A DNA stretch of 64,000 bases, taken from the NCBI GenBank assembly GCA_903813345.2, contig CAIIXF020000008.1, positions 567,341 to 631,340 of the forward strand, in the 5' to 3' direction. Numbering within the stretch: the first letter of the stretch is position 1; the number at the start of each line of letters is the position of its first letter. This DNA is from Owenia fusiformis. Taxonomy: Eukaryota > Annelida > Polychaeta > Sabellida > Oweniidae. The position numbers and the translations under genes are program-made. The notes under the pieces are model-generated. The model was not told the origin of the DNA and did no database searches. It saw only the letters and a list, made by a program, of their open reading frames with translations. Positions 11,665 through 23,725 of the stretch are shown in pieces.

Positions 11665-12905
11665 TTGTGATGTATATTCAAAATTGTAATTGATATTAAA
11701 AGAAAATTAAAGAAAATATCATTTTATATCAGTTTCTTTAAAAAAGATACAATACATTTGTTACATGATTACACTGCCATATGAGGGTTATGGAAATTCA
11801 TAATCAGACTTGACAGTCAAGGGGCTAGCTAATGATATGAGCAGCTGTTGAGAACAGTTGCAAACTCGACACCTACTGTAGTGAAAAGATTAGCTAGTAT
11901 ATGTACATGTATGTACCAAAAGTACCCTCTCAATGATCAGTTTCGACCATACCTGTAGCTCATGCTGACATGAGTTTTCTTAAACTATATACCTTTGCAT
12001 TGTCTTTTCTGTATCTGTGTGCTCCATATACAATGTAAGAGTTAAGCAGCATTCAACTGAGTATTGCAACGCCCACTTTATGCCAGTATTGGAGTTCATC
12101 CATCACTGTGTGATCATTTGATCTGTGCTATCCACTGTCCCCATCGGTAGTTATCCTGCAATATGTAAATGATTAGGCTATCTGATTATCATTTGTATAA
12201 CAAATATTAGTTTTACTTATCATATGAACGAATTTCAGAAAATGCGCTACTGTATATGTTCAATAAATATTTTGTACAAATCTATGTACCACGATTCCTT
12301 TCTTGAGACATGTATTTCACTGAGTCTGTTCAATGTGTTCTTTCTACTGTTTAGTAGTTACAATATACACCAGTCAGAAATAACATACAAATATTTATTT
12401 CTATTGAGGTTGAATACCTGTGCATCTTTCACTAGTGACATTTCACGAAGCCCGAAGTGCAAGTGGAATATCTTGTGAAAGCGTCAAGTGTTAAGCATTC
12501 ACCAAAAATAGAATTAAATATTTATTTTATTATTCACTGTTATATTCCTCACTCACATATATGGAATGACAAACTATTGATGTCTAATTAATCATAACAA
12601 TGTACCTCCGAATATATACAATCAAAATTACACTGGACTAAGTTGTGACAGATGAATATTGCTTGTTATTTTTGTTGATTTAATTTCAGTAGTACCATTC
12701 TTCTGTTTTCAGGGTAAACTAAATCAAATGTCTGAGAGGAACAAAGAAAAAATAAATAAATAAAGTTATTTCATGTAACTTGTCTAAAGATATATGGCAT
12801 TAACCAGGAAAGTTATGCACTGTTCCTGTGGTGCGAATATGTTTTAAATGTGAAAGCAAAATATAAAAGTGTAAAAATAGGGTCTTGTATTACATATTTT
12901 CACAG
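11665..12905. other. Non-coding stretch with dispersed repeat
   Basis: Positions 12440-12690 are the partner of the repeat at 115-345. Nothing else is recognised; the 84-residue frame at 12224-12478 has no identifiable domain. Confidence 0.5.
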
Positions 12906-13180
12906 AAAGTTATCAAGGTAAAAATTTTACCTCTTGCTCATAGAGACCAGTCCCGCAATCAGAGCAATGTTTTCATGGAGAGTATTATGGCAGAATTCCC
13001 GTTGAACGCAGAAATCAAGCACCTGACCTTGATATAGGGGTTGCAGCCAGGCTTGTCTTCAACTAATGCAACCTCATTATTCTTCATGTGCCAGAACCGC
13101 AAAAGTAGCTGAAATCGGTCTCTCGTAAAGTTTTTTCCTAACTGGGGTTGCCTGATTCCATCTATAATGAGAAAATGCAT
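12906..13180 (-). pseudogene. piggyBac transposase (DDE_Tnp_1_7-like) fragment
   Basis: The minus frame from 13180 carries FTRDRFQLLLRFWHMKNNE, followed by YIKVRCLISAFN. This matches the pattern of piggyBac-type transposases, in which an RDRF-LLLR-FH-F-N segment is followed by a K-R-L segment. The frame stops at 12959. One frame over, HENIALIAGL continues where the family has its DES-containing segment, implying a frameshift. Only about 90 residues of a family usually over 500 residues remain, and no catalytic aspartates are preserved here. It is a dead relic. Confidence 0.7.
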
Positions 13181-14647
13181 AGAGGTTATTTACTTGGAGG
13201 GATTGAAGGTGGGGTTTATTTCCCTAGGATCACGATTTTTCATTTTTCGAATTTTCTTTTCTAAAATTAAATTCTTTTTCCTTCAAAAATCTTCATTTTG
13301 GGCCAAATTTTTCATTTTAGGCCGAATTTTCATTTTTTCATACACAGTACTTTGTATCATTTTACTTCATGATTTGAATTCATACATTACAAAATGTTTT
13401 TATTTTTTTATTTAGTGACCTGTTTCTGTACATGGCCTATAAAATACTCTATAATCAGTCTTCTGATTAGTCTAATTAATCTTATGAAAAGGTTATAGTG
13501 TCACAATAATGGCAATACACATATGTTCAGGGTTGGCCCTGGAAATTGACTTGCGGGACTTGAATTTAAATAAATGAGCTTTGGGTCCACTTTTTTCAAA
13601 AATGCCAAAGAAAAGTACAAAGAAACGGCCCCTCAGCCTTTAGGCCGAGAATAACACCTGCCTTTCCCCTTGGCCATCAGTGATAAAACAATTACCTTGT
13701 TTTTGTCCAATATGACTCCAGTGTTGCTTTCTGAATCAAACACATATTTAGCAGCATCTCAATGAAGGCTTTCATTCAGAGATGGATGTACTGTATTTTC
13801 CCACTGTATAGCCTACTGCAATCTTTGAGAAACTCCTCTTCTCTTTGTGCTGTCAAGGAAAGATCATTGTATATAAATATTTATTCCATAATTATAATAG
13901 CATATTTTCCCTGGGAAATAAATAAGATTTCGCATCAGGCAAAATCCTGTATCAGATCCCATATTTGATCCCATATCAGAAGAATTCAATTGTATCATTT
14001 ATATCACACCATCATTGGGTGATGACATTCAAAACTTATAAATAAGTTTCAGTTGTGTTGGAGTATTAATATTTTCCCTGAGAAAATATGATATTGATCT
14101 CGAAGAATATCACTTTGACACTTGGGCTATTGCCCTCGGTCAATATGATATTTTCCTTGGCCAATATTATATTTTCCCACAGAATAAAATTCATATACCA
14201 TCTCTCCCATTAAATAATCTCTATATAACATAACATTTACTATATACAAGGAAGTAGCCATAATGGAAATGAGGGAAATTTCAAAAAAATATTTATACTG
14301 AAGCTGAAGTAGAGTGTACCTAAATTTAAATCTGACTCTTCCAGAGATCAAATTGATTTTATTGGGGCAATACTAGAATAATGTGCTTTCCTTTATCTTC
14401 ACAGACTTAATATACACATATTGTCCAAATAAATGTTTTCCTGAAAAATGGTGGTGAGGCAAAAGCCTCACCTGTCTCAAGTTTGGCTTCACCCATGTTA
14501 TGGGTACAGGTACATGTACTGTATAACTACCTGTATGAATACAGTAGATAAAAAATTATTGGTACATCCCTTTTGATATACAAATATGACCTTCATGCTG
14601 AACACGTACTGTTAAACACTTTTGTACATGTTGTAATGTATTGTAAA
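13181..14647. other. Non-coding stretch with T-rich tract and small hairpins
   Basis: A T-rich, low-complexity segment spans about 13225-13345 and accounts for the 82-residue frame there. GTGAGGCAAAAGCCTCAC at about 14453 is a perfect short hairpin. Several ATATTTTCC words of both orientations occur at 13900-14180. No gene is supported. Confidence 0.5.
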
Positions 14648-15251
14648 TAGGGCTGCCATCATTAGTCGGAACGTCGACTTGTCAGTCAAAATGCAAGTTC
14701 GACAACGAAGTCGACAAAATTCCCGTCATGTCGACAGCAAACGATATCAATACTTACTTGAAAATATCCAAATGGCCCCAATACATTTCAATACACATTT
14801 CAACGTGTTATGTGCGCGTATTCTGCGGAAATATTGTTCACATTCATTTCATTTTCAAAAAATAAATTCACCCGGAAGTTCCCTTCATGACTTCTCTTCT
14901 CTCTTGCGAGACGTTGTACGAGATTTCGCCCGAGCAGTCGAAATAAATCCCGGTCGAAACATTGCAGGTATTTGTCCCATTTTCGTCTATAATATTCTAT
15001 TAACTTGGCATTTAGTAACAATATTAGGCAATTACATACCAATATGAATATAAGTTATATGAAGCTTTTCCCCGATAGTGTATAAAGTGTGTTAATGAAC
15101 CAGATAAAAATGTCAACATAAATTCTTCGCCTGTTTATTTTTCTTTTTTTCCCGATGATTTTTTCTCCCTGGAAAGTTCGATTGTCGACAATATTTTCGA
15201 CAGCAGAGTTCGACTGTCGACACTGACATTTGAGTTCGATGGCAGCCCTAG
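14648..15251. mobile_element. hAT-like MITE (~600 bp) rich in GTCGAC
   Basis: The ends TAGGGCTGCCATC and GATGGCAGCCCTA are inverted. The sub-terminal regions are packed with GTCGAC-type words (for example AACGTCGACTT and ACTGTCGACACT). Similar GGGCTG ends with GTCGAC-rich flanks are known from hAT-like elements, but I see no clear 8-bp target duplication. The 122-residue plus frame and the 80-residue minus frame inside have no recognisable domain and are probably not genes. Confidence 0.65.
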
Positions 15252-16880
15252 AATACAGTACATTGTATTGTACTATACTACATTAATTATAATCAATATC
15301 ATAAAGCTTGTACATGTACATAAATTGCAATTATGTACTATACTCTAGTAATATTGGTAAACACTGAAACACTGTTTAATTGCCTACCTGTGCATTGCAG
15401 TTGTTCAGCATAACATTACACTGTACTTTCAGCAGTCATATGATCCCAAACTCCATCCATGTATTAATCAAAGTAAATATCATTGATGCGGCATTTGGTA
15501 TTGTTTGCTTTGTCTGGTTCCTAAAACATATATTGTCAGCTATACATGAAGTTCACAACAGTATACATGTAGCTCTTCACTTTATTCAGTGACTGACTAT
15601 GTTGTAGTCAAAGCAGGGATTAAAAAAATAAATTGAGGTGGGACAACTAAGGCAAAACTGGACTGAAATACAACATTACTGTAATTCAATTAAAAAACAT
15701 CTGACACAGATTGGAACATAAATAAATGACAGGTGGATTTGCTGAAGTGAGGATTTCCAATGTTAAAAATGTTGGAAAGTATGGCATTTCAGATGGACAT
15801 GGTTGGTGATAGAAAATCCACCTGTCCACTCGAGTCTCAAGCCAATTCTCACGATATACATGTAGTGGCCTTAGAAGAAGGTAATTCCCAACTGTATTTG
15901 TCTTTGAAAAAGTTTGCTATCAGCTCTAGATGCATGGATATTGTACATAGCCATACACGTCAATGTAAAGGAGTATTCGGTATACTAGTATATGTATTGA
16001 ATTGTCCATGGCAATGAAACAGTGCAATGAAATAGTACAATGAAATGATAAAGAAACAATAAGAAAATCAAAAATAAAATTGAAAAAAAATTCATGAATT
16101 CTGCAGTTCATTAGTGGTTTAGACACTATAGAGCCATAAATATCATAAAATCAATAAATATTTGTTATCAGATATACATACAGTACCTTTCTCTGTGTCA
16201 TTACATTGCAAAAAGACAATGATCCCTCAAGAATATGCGATATATTGAAGAGCAAATTTGTTCATTTTTAACCTGGATGGCGCCATTTTGAATGTCACAT
16301 GATCACCATGATCAAGTCATGTGACTTAGTTTTCTAAGTATGTTATTTGCTCTATTTACACTCTAAATAAAATATGTTCGATAATAGTATTCATCTAAAA
16401 GTTAGATGAAAATAATTCAGTTCAAATAATTCAGCTGATAACTTACAATGTCGATTATAATTGACACAACTCAAAAAAAATCTTGACTGGAATTTTTCTA
16501 GTCCTCCCGGGCTATTTACCTTATCAAACTGTCAAATTGTAATCTTTCCTTTGATTGCTGAGGTCCAGGGACACATCTTCACTGATTACAAGGTATGGGA
16601 ATATTCCCATCATCATCTGACTTGCTTCGGACACCAGAGAGATCAGAATTACTATCAAATAGGCTCTCAATAAAAGTCACTGCCATCGTCATTTAGTGCC
16701 GCCATTTTTCCCGCCAAATATTTGTTTGAAAATTTGTTTTTATTTTTCCTGTTTTTAAAAACTCGATCAAGTTGAGAAAAATGAACAAACAAGCACAGTG
16801 TTTCGAAATATTTATTGTTTTAGACATACAATATCATGTTTATTTGTGAAGATCTGCATGTCTTACATAATTACTGAGGG
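15252..16880. other. Non-coding stretch, nothing coding recognised
   Basis: Several short frames, none with a recognisable domain. GTCACATGATCACC at about 16295, followed by TCATGTGAC at about 16317, forms an inverted pair of E-box-like words beside GGCGCCATTTTG. No exon is supported. Confidence 0.5.
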
Positions 16881-16884
16881 GAAT

Positions 16885-17300
16885 CCCCTTTTACATGGGA
16901 ATGACGTAAAGCCGATCTTATCGGCTTTAGCACTGAACAGCAGGAGATCCAAAGGGCAAATTGTGCTTCGGTTAGCGACATTTCTATCTCCGCCGTGGCG
17001 TGATATAGTCCCGATTTCTCGGTACACGAGTTCGTAGAAAAATACGACACCTCAAATCAAGAGGCCATAACTCAACCCATAAATTATCAATTTTGATTCT
17101 GTTTGAATTTTGAGGATGCCAGATACGAGAGTTGCGATATATAAAGCCATCGTTATGTTTCATAAGGGATAAAATAGTGTATTTGGTGTAGGCCCGACTT
17201 GAATATTTTTGGAAGAATTTTCCAAAAAAAATTTTTTTCCGCTAAAAAGTTGGCAGAAATTTGTCTTCAGGGTTTTCAGCACTAACCTTCAGGTGTTCTC
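16885..17300. repeat. Diverged repeat related to 30.0-33.6 kb
   Basis: AGCCGATCTTATCGGCT at about 16912, GGAGATCC at about 16945 and GTTGGCAGAAATTTGTCTTC at about 17249 all recur around the LINE. The counterparts are AGCCGATTTAATCGGCT (twice, 33.56-33.62 kb), GGATCTCCTGCTG (about 33528) and GTTGGCAGAAATTTGTCTTC (about 30165 and 33105). The copies are rearranged, so the element boundaries are unknown. Confidence 0.6.
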
Positions 17301-18477
17301 GATTATTTTGGATATTTCTGATCTTTTTGTCAGCTTAACTTTTTTAACCTACCTGTAGTTCATGGAGAAAATGATATCGAAAGTGCACTCTCATTTTTCA
17401 CCCTAAATCGTATTTTTGGCGAGTCATGACCTCATGACGTAAATTCCGGTTTAGAAGTTTTGAGGTGGAAGTTTTCAAATTGCTGTCGAATATGCCCGAA
17501 TATGACGACAGTAACAATAAATTGGACCCTGGGGTATTGCTGTCTGGTGTATAAAGTATATGGGAACAAACAGATAACATTGAAGTAAGTATATAACAGG
17601 TGCTATCGATAAAAGTGAAGGAACAAGTCGTAAAAGTTCACTAAAATTATTCCAAGAAGATGGCTTCCAATTTTCTAAGTTGAATTTTGAATGACCAGTT
17701 TTGCCATTCCAATCTGAATTATTGTGCTTTTAGGGTATAACTAGATGGTCGATATTACCCTGGGATATTACCCTTATTCTTGATCAACTTAAGACTTTTA
17801 TGAATCCCGATCTAGACCAAGGGCCAAGCAGAGACCTGAAAAACTGTTTTTCATGTCTCTGGGCCAAGGCATTATTACGGTCTACAACTTGTGGACTGCG
17901 ATAACTAAGGCTCACCAAGTTTTCTTTCTTTGACTTTTCATCAGGATGATTAAGCCTAGTTGAACTAAGATTGCTGTCATGTCTGCATTTCACAGTTCAA
18001 AATCAACTTGTGTAGTAATTTGACACCGACTTCTAATTTGCCTCATTGACTTATCGTTTCTCAAACATATTTCCAAAAATCAGGAAATAAGGGTGACGAG
18101 CGGGGAAATTTTATTGGGAATTTCATTGTGAAAAACTACCGAGTGACAGTTTAAATCACATATCCAGAGCCAGATCCAGCTCCTATTGGTAGTAGGCTCA
18201 AAGGATAAAAAATATTTATTGAGCATAGACACAGAGCAGGTAATCTGGCAGAGGTCTGTGATTTCCTTCAAGTGTAGGGTGACATGACATTTCTTTCTCT
18301 GTATTGTCTTTATTATTTTGATCAACTGAAATTGTTATTGTTTATTGGGCATATTTTTCTCATTTTGATGCAAGAAAAGCTCCTGGTAATACTGCTAATA
18401 CTTATATCTGGCCAGCTTTAGAGAGAGCCAGTTTAATTTAGCTACACTTAATCTTTCAAGCGAAAGCATCAGAGTAT
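17301..18477. other. Stretch without a supported gene
   Basis: There are minus frames of 60, 69 and 81 residues (17398-18325), none with a recognisable domain. On the plus strand a strong donor-like GTAAGTATA occurs at about 17585, preceded by a short ATG frame that is interrupted by TAA. No matching downstream exon was found. Confidence 0.45.
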
Positions 18478-18790
18478 GCTTTCACATAATTTCAACGGTT
18501 GGTGTGAAACTTTTTCATGTAGTGACATTTATAAAAGCAAGTTGATCTGTGGAATTCATTTTCATATTTTGATCTAGCATCATTGATGAAATATCTCCAG
18601 ATCTTCTTAAGCCTTTACTAGCAGCTTTCTCATAATTTTAACAGTTGGTGTGAAACTTTTTCGTGTTATGAACTGAGTTGAACTCTGGCCAAAAAGCCTT
18701 GCTTTTGATGATCTGTGGAATTCATTTTCAAATTTTCATATTTTGATCAAGCATCACTGTAGAAAAATCTCTTAGGCCTTTACTATCAAA
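18478..18790. repeat. Tandem duplication, ~150-165-bp unit, two copies
   Basis: TTGGTGTGAAACTTTTTC occurs at about 18498 and 18644, and GATCTGTGGAATTCATTTTC at about 18545 and 18711. Each is followed by TTTTGATC and AGCATCA. Two diverged copies of one unit stand side by side. Confidence 0.75.
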
Positions 18791-19574
18791 AGGTCCAAAA
18801 TTAACAGACATAAGCAAAAATATTAGAAATGTTTTTCAAATATTCAAATATCCAACCATTTTTCAATAAAAGGTGAAATTTTTTAATTATCAAATAGTCC
18901 ACTTCACCGTTTACAGTGCAAAACACTTTATCTTTGCACCATTGCATTTAATGCATTGTCTTATTAATGTTAGGTATAGGCAATATTTATAGCCTTTTCA
19001 GTCAATTTCACTTTTGAGAAGGGTATTTTTTATATTCTATGGGGAAAATGAAGTGAAAATGTCATTAGCCAGAGAGCACAACTGCATTGGCCAAATAGGA
19101 TGGTAAGTTAGCATTTGAATGAATCTAAATTTCAATATTAGATGCTTTTTTACAGATGCAAAAGGACTATTTCCATGCATAACATATCCAAGAACTGACT
19201 GTATACTAAATGCTCTTCACACTTTGATTTTCAGGCAGGCAAAGAGTGGGTACTAAAGCTCTGGGTGTTATATGAACATGAAGTGAAAGAACCCATGCAG
19301 ATTGCTTGAGTAGAAATGATCTATGGTTACTCAGTTCCTCAAGAAACTCAAAGATGCAGGTTTGTTTCCTTGTTCATTTAAATTAGTTGAAGTCATGATA
19401 ATATTAGCTCACGTGGGTTCAAATGATCAAAAACCTGAATGTTTGATATTGCTAAAAGCATTTTTGTTACTAAAATTAGGCTGTTGGCAGTCAGAGACTT
19501 CAAGATGTTACACTTTTGTACACACATTGATTTTATGTCACTACCTACTAAAATGGTGAGATATTTAAGGAATA

Positions 19575-19740
19575 AAGACCAAGATTTTATAATTTATGGC
19601 GTAATATATGACCGAAAATTTTATTCTGCTCATTGTTAAAAGACCGAAATTGCGAAGCGATTGAGGTCTTTGGCAATGGCCAGAATAAAATTTGAGGTCA
19701 TATATTTGACATATATCATAAAATCGAGGTCTTTGTTACG
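19575..19740. repeat. Imperfect foldback
   Basis: GACCAAGATTTTATAATTTATG on the left pairs loosely with CATAAAATCGAGGTC on the right. Further in, AAAATTTTATTCTG pairs with CAGAATAAAATTT, and AAAGACCG pairs with GGTCTTT. It may be a small MITE lying in an intron of the ATP synthase pseudogene. Confidence 0.6.
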
Positions 19741-20674
19741 ATTCTAATATGATAAACAGACAAGAAACACAACTATTTGCATTTGTGAATTTTAGCAGTC
19801 ATGCATACTGCAATATAGACCAGTTAATCAATTGTTCTAGCTATTGTGACGTCACGTATCATATTAGAATGTTATATAGCCTTCACATTTTCTGTGGACA
19901 GCATCCAGTTGTCAGCAGTTAGCATTCAGCATCTATAACAAATTCTTAGAACTTGAAAAAATTTAACTAATAGTGTTCAGATTAGATGTAGCATCCAGGT
20001 GGCTACATTTTGTCATTTTAATGCTTTGTTAGAGATTGCTTCAAAAATATTTATTGTTGCCTTGATGATACTGGAGTAATACTAGGTATTGAAACAACCA
20101 TAAACCTTCCTGTCATCTATGTACTAATTTTCTCTAACAAATTGTTTAAATATTTCTTTAGATGCCATAAAGTACATCATCATTGTTGTATCTGGCACGG
20201 CTTTCTGATGCTGCTCCTCTCTAATACCTGACTCCTTACTTTGGCTGTGACATCATGTGAGAATACTTCAGAGATAAGCAAAACAGGTGAGAAAGTCCTA
20301 TTATGTGGGTACTGTAGATACACTTAAAGGGGCAACAAGGACTGTAGAGAGAAACGAATTTTTTTATTTTTTTCTGAGCTATCAGGTCAATATTTAGCTT
20401 TATATCTTCTTTGACATATCTATTTTCTTGAAATGTATGGATAAACTATCAATTTCAGCATTAAGCAGTATAAATTCAGTTCAAAGCTTCTATAAAGGGT
20501 GTCCCAATTCATAGATTTTAAGATTCACAACGTTTCAAGAGGAATATCAGCTGAACTAATGTTCATCCAGGGGGTTTCTTAGGAGATAATAAAAAATAAT
20601 TTTAGTCTTGATGAAATATACAAACTTAAATATATTTTGACACTGGTCAATGATCATTTAATGCCCCCTATGTA

Positions 20675-21548
20675 CACTCCCCTCCATAAGTTTGGCAACC
20701 TTTTTTCCCCATTGAACTATGTGTTAAAGCCTCTTTACGTTTGAATTTTTATTTACTTAACCGGCGATGAAATAACTTATAATATTGATGGAAACGTAAC
20801 TTGACTTTATTTCCAATACCTCCAAATTTTCTCAATTTTTTTCCTCAATTACAATAGGTCGGAAATTGATGATAAATTTGATGAATTTTTGAAAATCGTC
20901 ATTCCCATGTAATCCAATGGGAAATGGAGGGTTCGGGGCAAATCAGAAATCAGGATAACTTTTCGGTAAAAGATTCAGCAAAAAATATTTTTATATAGAA
21001 AATTGAATTGTCTAACTTTTTTGAACACTAAGTGTTTAGTTTATTTGATGAATATTAAAGTTACAGCGCTTCAAAGTCATTTTTGAAAATAATTTTTCGC
21101 CTCCTGTGTTATTTCAATGGGAGAGGTTTTTTGAAAAACAATTTTGACTTTAAAGCCCTATAACTTTGTTGAACCTGAAGAAACATATCAATTTTTTGTT
21201 AAATAAAGTTAGCAAATTCAATTGCCTGCCTAACTTGTATTTTTTGCAAGGACTCGGATGGATGGATATTCTGTCATATGACTTGCGGCCAACCTACCAT
21301 TTCCCATTGGTTAACATGGGAATGACGATTTTCAAAAATTCTTCAAATTTATCATCAATTTTCGACCTATTGTAATTGAGGAAAAAATTGAGAAAATTTG
21401 GAGGTATTGGAAATAAAGTCAAGTTACGTTTCCATCAATATTATAAGTTATTTCATCGCCGGTTAAGTAAATAAAAATTCAAACGTAAAGAGGCTTTAAC
21501 ACATAGTTCAATGGGGAAAAAAGGTTGCCAAACTTATGGAGGGGAGTG
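20675..21548. mobile_element. mariner-like foldback MITE (874 bp) with TA target
   Basis: The ends CACTCCCCTCCATAAGTTTG and CAAACTTATGGAGGGGAGTG are perfectly inverted and flanked by TA (20673-20674 and 21549-21550). The inverted arms are about 250 bp long. The middle, about 20935-21130, recurs with divergence at about 25018-25235. No transposase was seen. It inserted between exon remnants 2 and 3 of the ATP synthase alpha pseudogene. Confidence 0.88.
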
Positions 21549-21904
21549 TACTAATTGTTGCACCTTTAATTTGGCTACTGTTTAATTTGACGGATTGAAA
21601 AGGTCTGCCAAACAAAAATCCACCAATTTTCAGGTGTATTTTGGAAAATCTCCAAATCTCTGAAAGATTTCATTTGTGTAAGCCTTTCTATTTGGATTGC
21701 ATTGCTATACCAAGACTAACTGTATGCTATACACCTGAGTTTGAAATGCTGATTTCCAGATCCATGATAAAACTTAAAACTCAGTTCTTAATCTCAGTTC
21801 TTAAGTGTGATAATTAACTGTATCTACAGTATGTTTCATGAATTAAGTTGAGTGTTCATTTTCAAATTATAAATATGCAGGTCAAGGTACATTCTGATAT
21901 ACAT

Positions 21905-22110
21905 CAGGCCCGTAGCCAGGGGGGGTTCGCAAGTTCGGGCGAACCCCCCCCTGGCCAAAAATTCTTTCAAAATCATGCAGTTTTTGACCATTTTTAGCAC
22001 TTTTCTAGTGATTTTAGCCTAATTTGGGCCAAAATTGTCAAATGTGAACCCCCCCTGGAAATTTTTGAAAATTGAACCCCCCCCCTTGGCAAATCCTGGA
22101 TACGGGCCTG
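21905..22110. mobile_element. hAT-like MITE (206 bp) with C-rich ends
   Basis: The ends CAGGCCCGTAGCCAGG and CCTGGATACGGGCCTG are inverted. Poly-C/poly-G tracts of 7-9 bases lie just inside both ends. Relatives in this window are an inverted, truncated copy at 36837-36987 and fragments at about 23671-23725 and 25755-25812. The CAGGCCCGTAGCC terminus is typical of a hAT-like group; no clear 8-bp target duplication is seen here. Confidence 0.75.
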
Positions 22111-22130
22111 CACATGTTCATGATATACTG

Positions 22131-22370
22131 TACTCCCACTAATATTTGACACAATTATATTTTGCGTTTTTGGCATTTTGTTTCACAACTATTACATTTT
22201 GCTAATTCTCTTTTTTTACCTATTATAGCCCAGCTCTGGATTAAAATATTGTCAACATTGAAATCCCCGAATTAGAACTGCTGGAATTTTCGCGCCTTTT
22301 ATAATTCTCGAATTTTCCAATTTTTGCGAAAAGCCCAAAATAAAGTAGCGTGCAAAAATTACCGGGAGTA
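22131..22370. mobile_element. Small MITE (240 bp)
   Basis: The left end TACTCCCACTAATATTTG and the right end CAAAAATTACCGGGAGTA are inverted with a few mismatches. TA at both borders suggests a mariner-type target. The interior has no coding capacity. Confidence 0.65.
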
Positions 22371-23670
22371 CAATATTATTATCGCACCGTAGGTGCTATA
22401 TTGTGATCAATTTAATGGGCGGGTGTGTGGTTGCTCAGGGGTCCCTTAATTTGCTTGTTTGTAAAATGTACTTCAAGGTGTTTGACTGCATCGTTGGTCC
22501 ACAGCTGGTACAAAAAGCCATGACAACATGTTATGACAACATTGAAAGCTTGTGCAAAGCTTTAAATGATATATGACACATGCAATGGAACCATTGGTAT
22601 ATGTCTGCTTATGGGGGGCCCATACTGCCTAGGGGGGTGGGGGACACGCTGTATATACAGAACAGGTTTTGCCAACCCTCATTACTGGTAAACAAAATAC
22701 AAAACAAAAAAGAACGTCCATTTTGAAACTTACATTTTCCCCATAACATGTGCTGTATTGCATCCTGATGCAAAGACTAGTTATAATCTACACTAATTTA
22801 CACATTTTTTGGGTATTTCCAGAGCTCCATTCACATATCCAGATTCCTAAGATCAATGACTTCTATAGTAGATCCCTCCATCAATGTGGGTCCCTGAAGT
22901 CTGTATCATGTGTAGGATCAGATTTAAGCCATGAAATAGGTAGGTTTAAGAAGACAGAGTTTCAAAATGGCCATTATTTTTTACAAGAAAACATGTTTTT
23001 TGAAAATTGAAATACCAGTAAACTGGTAAAAGGTCAGTTCAAGGAGAAATTTTTAAGACGACCACTATTTATCAAAAAAAAAATTCTTTACTGTGATTTG
23101 CTTCTTGTTGAGTTAATGTTTTCTTAACTTAAGGTCAAGGTCAACATTTGAAATGGTATATGATTATTTTACATATTAAGGACACATACTAGTAGTTTTG
23201 ATAAAAGATTGGTCTGACAGAGTGGTCAAAAATATTATATTAATTGGCCTACTTCATGTTTTGCACATGCTCTTATTTCACATTGCACATGTGTGTTATA
23301 AATATTTACCAGAGTTTCTCACGTTTAGGCCCATGGGCGTTTATCTGAAAAAGGTGTATGAAAACGTTTTTTCCCTCTTTGTGAAACCCCATGGGCATTC
23401 ATTTAAGATACTTCAAAAACTCACAGTGGGCGAAAACATTGAGAAAAGGACTAAAATTGAAGTGGCAAACAGAGCAGAGAATAGAGGTGAATTTGACAAC
23501 TCATTTGTCACACATTTCCTTGAAATTTTATGTTTATGATATATCTTTGCAGTCCCCATGGCAGTAGAGGAACAGGTAGCCATCATATTCTCTGGAGTTG
23601 AAGATAAGCTGACGAAGTTGACATCCGGCAAAATTGCAGATACAAAAGAAGGAAAGCTACAGAATCATAG

Positions 23671-23725
23671 CCGTAGGCAGCGGGGGTTCGATGGGTTCGA
23701 ACGAACCCCCGGTCAGGATTTCCCA
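23671..23725. repeat. Fragment of the C-rich hAT-like MITE
   Basis: CCGTAGGCAGCGGGGGTTCG and GTTCGAACGAACCCCC match the end of the element at 21905-22110. The fragment abuts the open end of ATP synthase pseudogene remnant 4 and supplies its apparent C-terminus. Confidence 0.6.

Larger units (their letters stand above)
19238..23670 (+). pseudogene. ATP5F1A: Unprocessed pseudogene of ATP synthase subunit alpha (mitochondrial F1)
   Basis: Four exon remnants keep their order and splice borders. Remnant 1 ends at 19359 and reads SMVTQFLKKLKDA, then a GT donor. Remnant 2 (20162-20286) continues exactly across the junction with DAIKYIIIVVSGTA. After a one-base insertion it reads SDAAPL-stop-YLTPYFGC, then a second stop and EYFRD; this is the alpha-subunit core downstream of the P-loop. 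Remnant 3 (22823-22939) shows degraded FY, SINVG and SVSCVGS words in shifting frames. Remnant 4 (23553-23670) is open and reads PMAVEEQVAIIFSGVEDKL, the start of the C-terminal helical domain, then runs into transposon sequence. The P-loop exon, the exon between remnants 2 and 3, and the last exon were not found. Introns are kept, so it arose by DNA duplication, and frameshifts and stops show it is dead. The working gene would make the non-catalytic nucleotide-binding subunit of mitochondrial F1. Confidence 0.82.

Noticed and set aside
14679-15047. A 122-residue protein gene
   Set aside because: It lies wholly inside a MITE with inverted ends, has no recognisable domain, and overlaps an equally open antisense frame.
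17440-17590. A first exon ending at a GTAAGTATA donor
   Set aside because: The short ATG frame is broken by TAA before the donor and no matching downstream exon was found.
17784-17993. A minus-strand exon of 69 residues
   Set aside because: No domain, no clear splice sites and no partner exon; could be chance.
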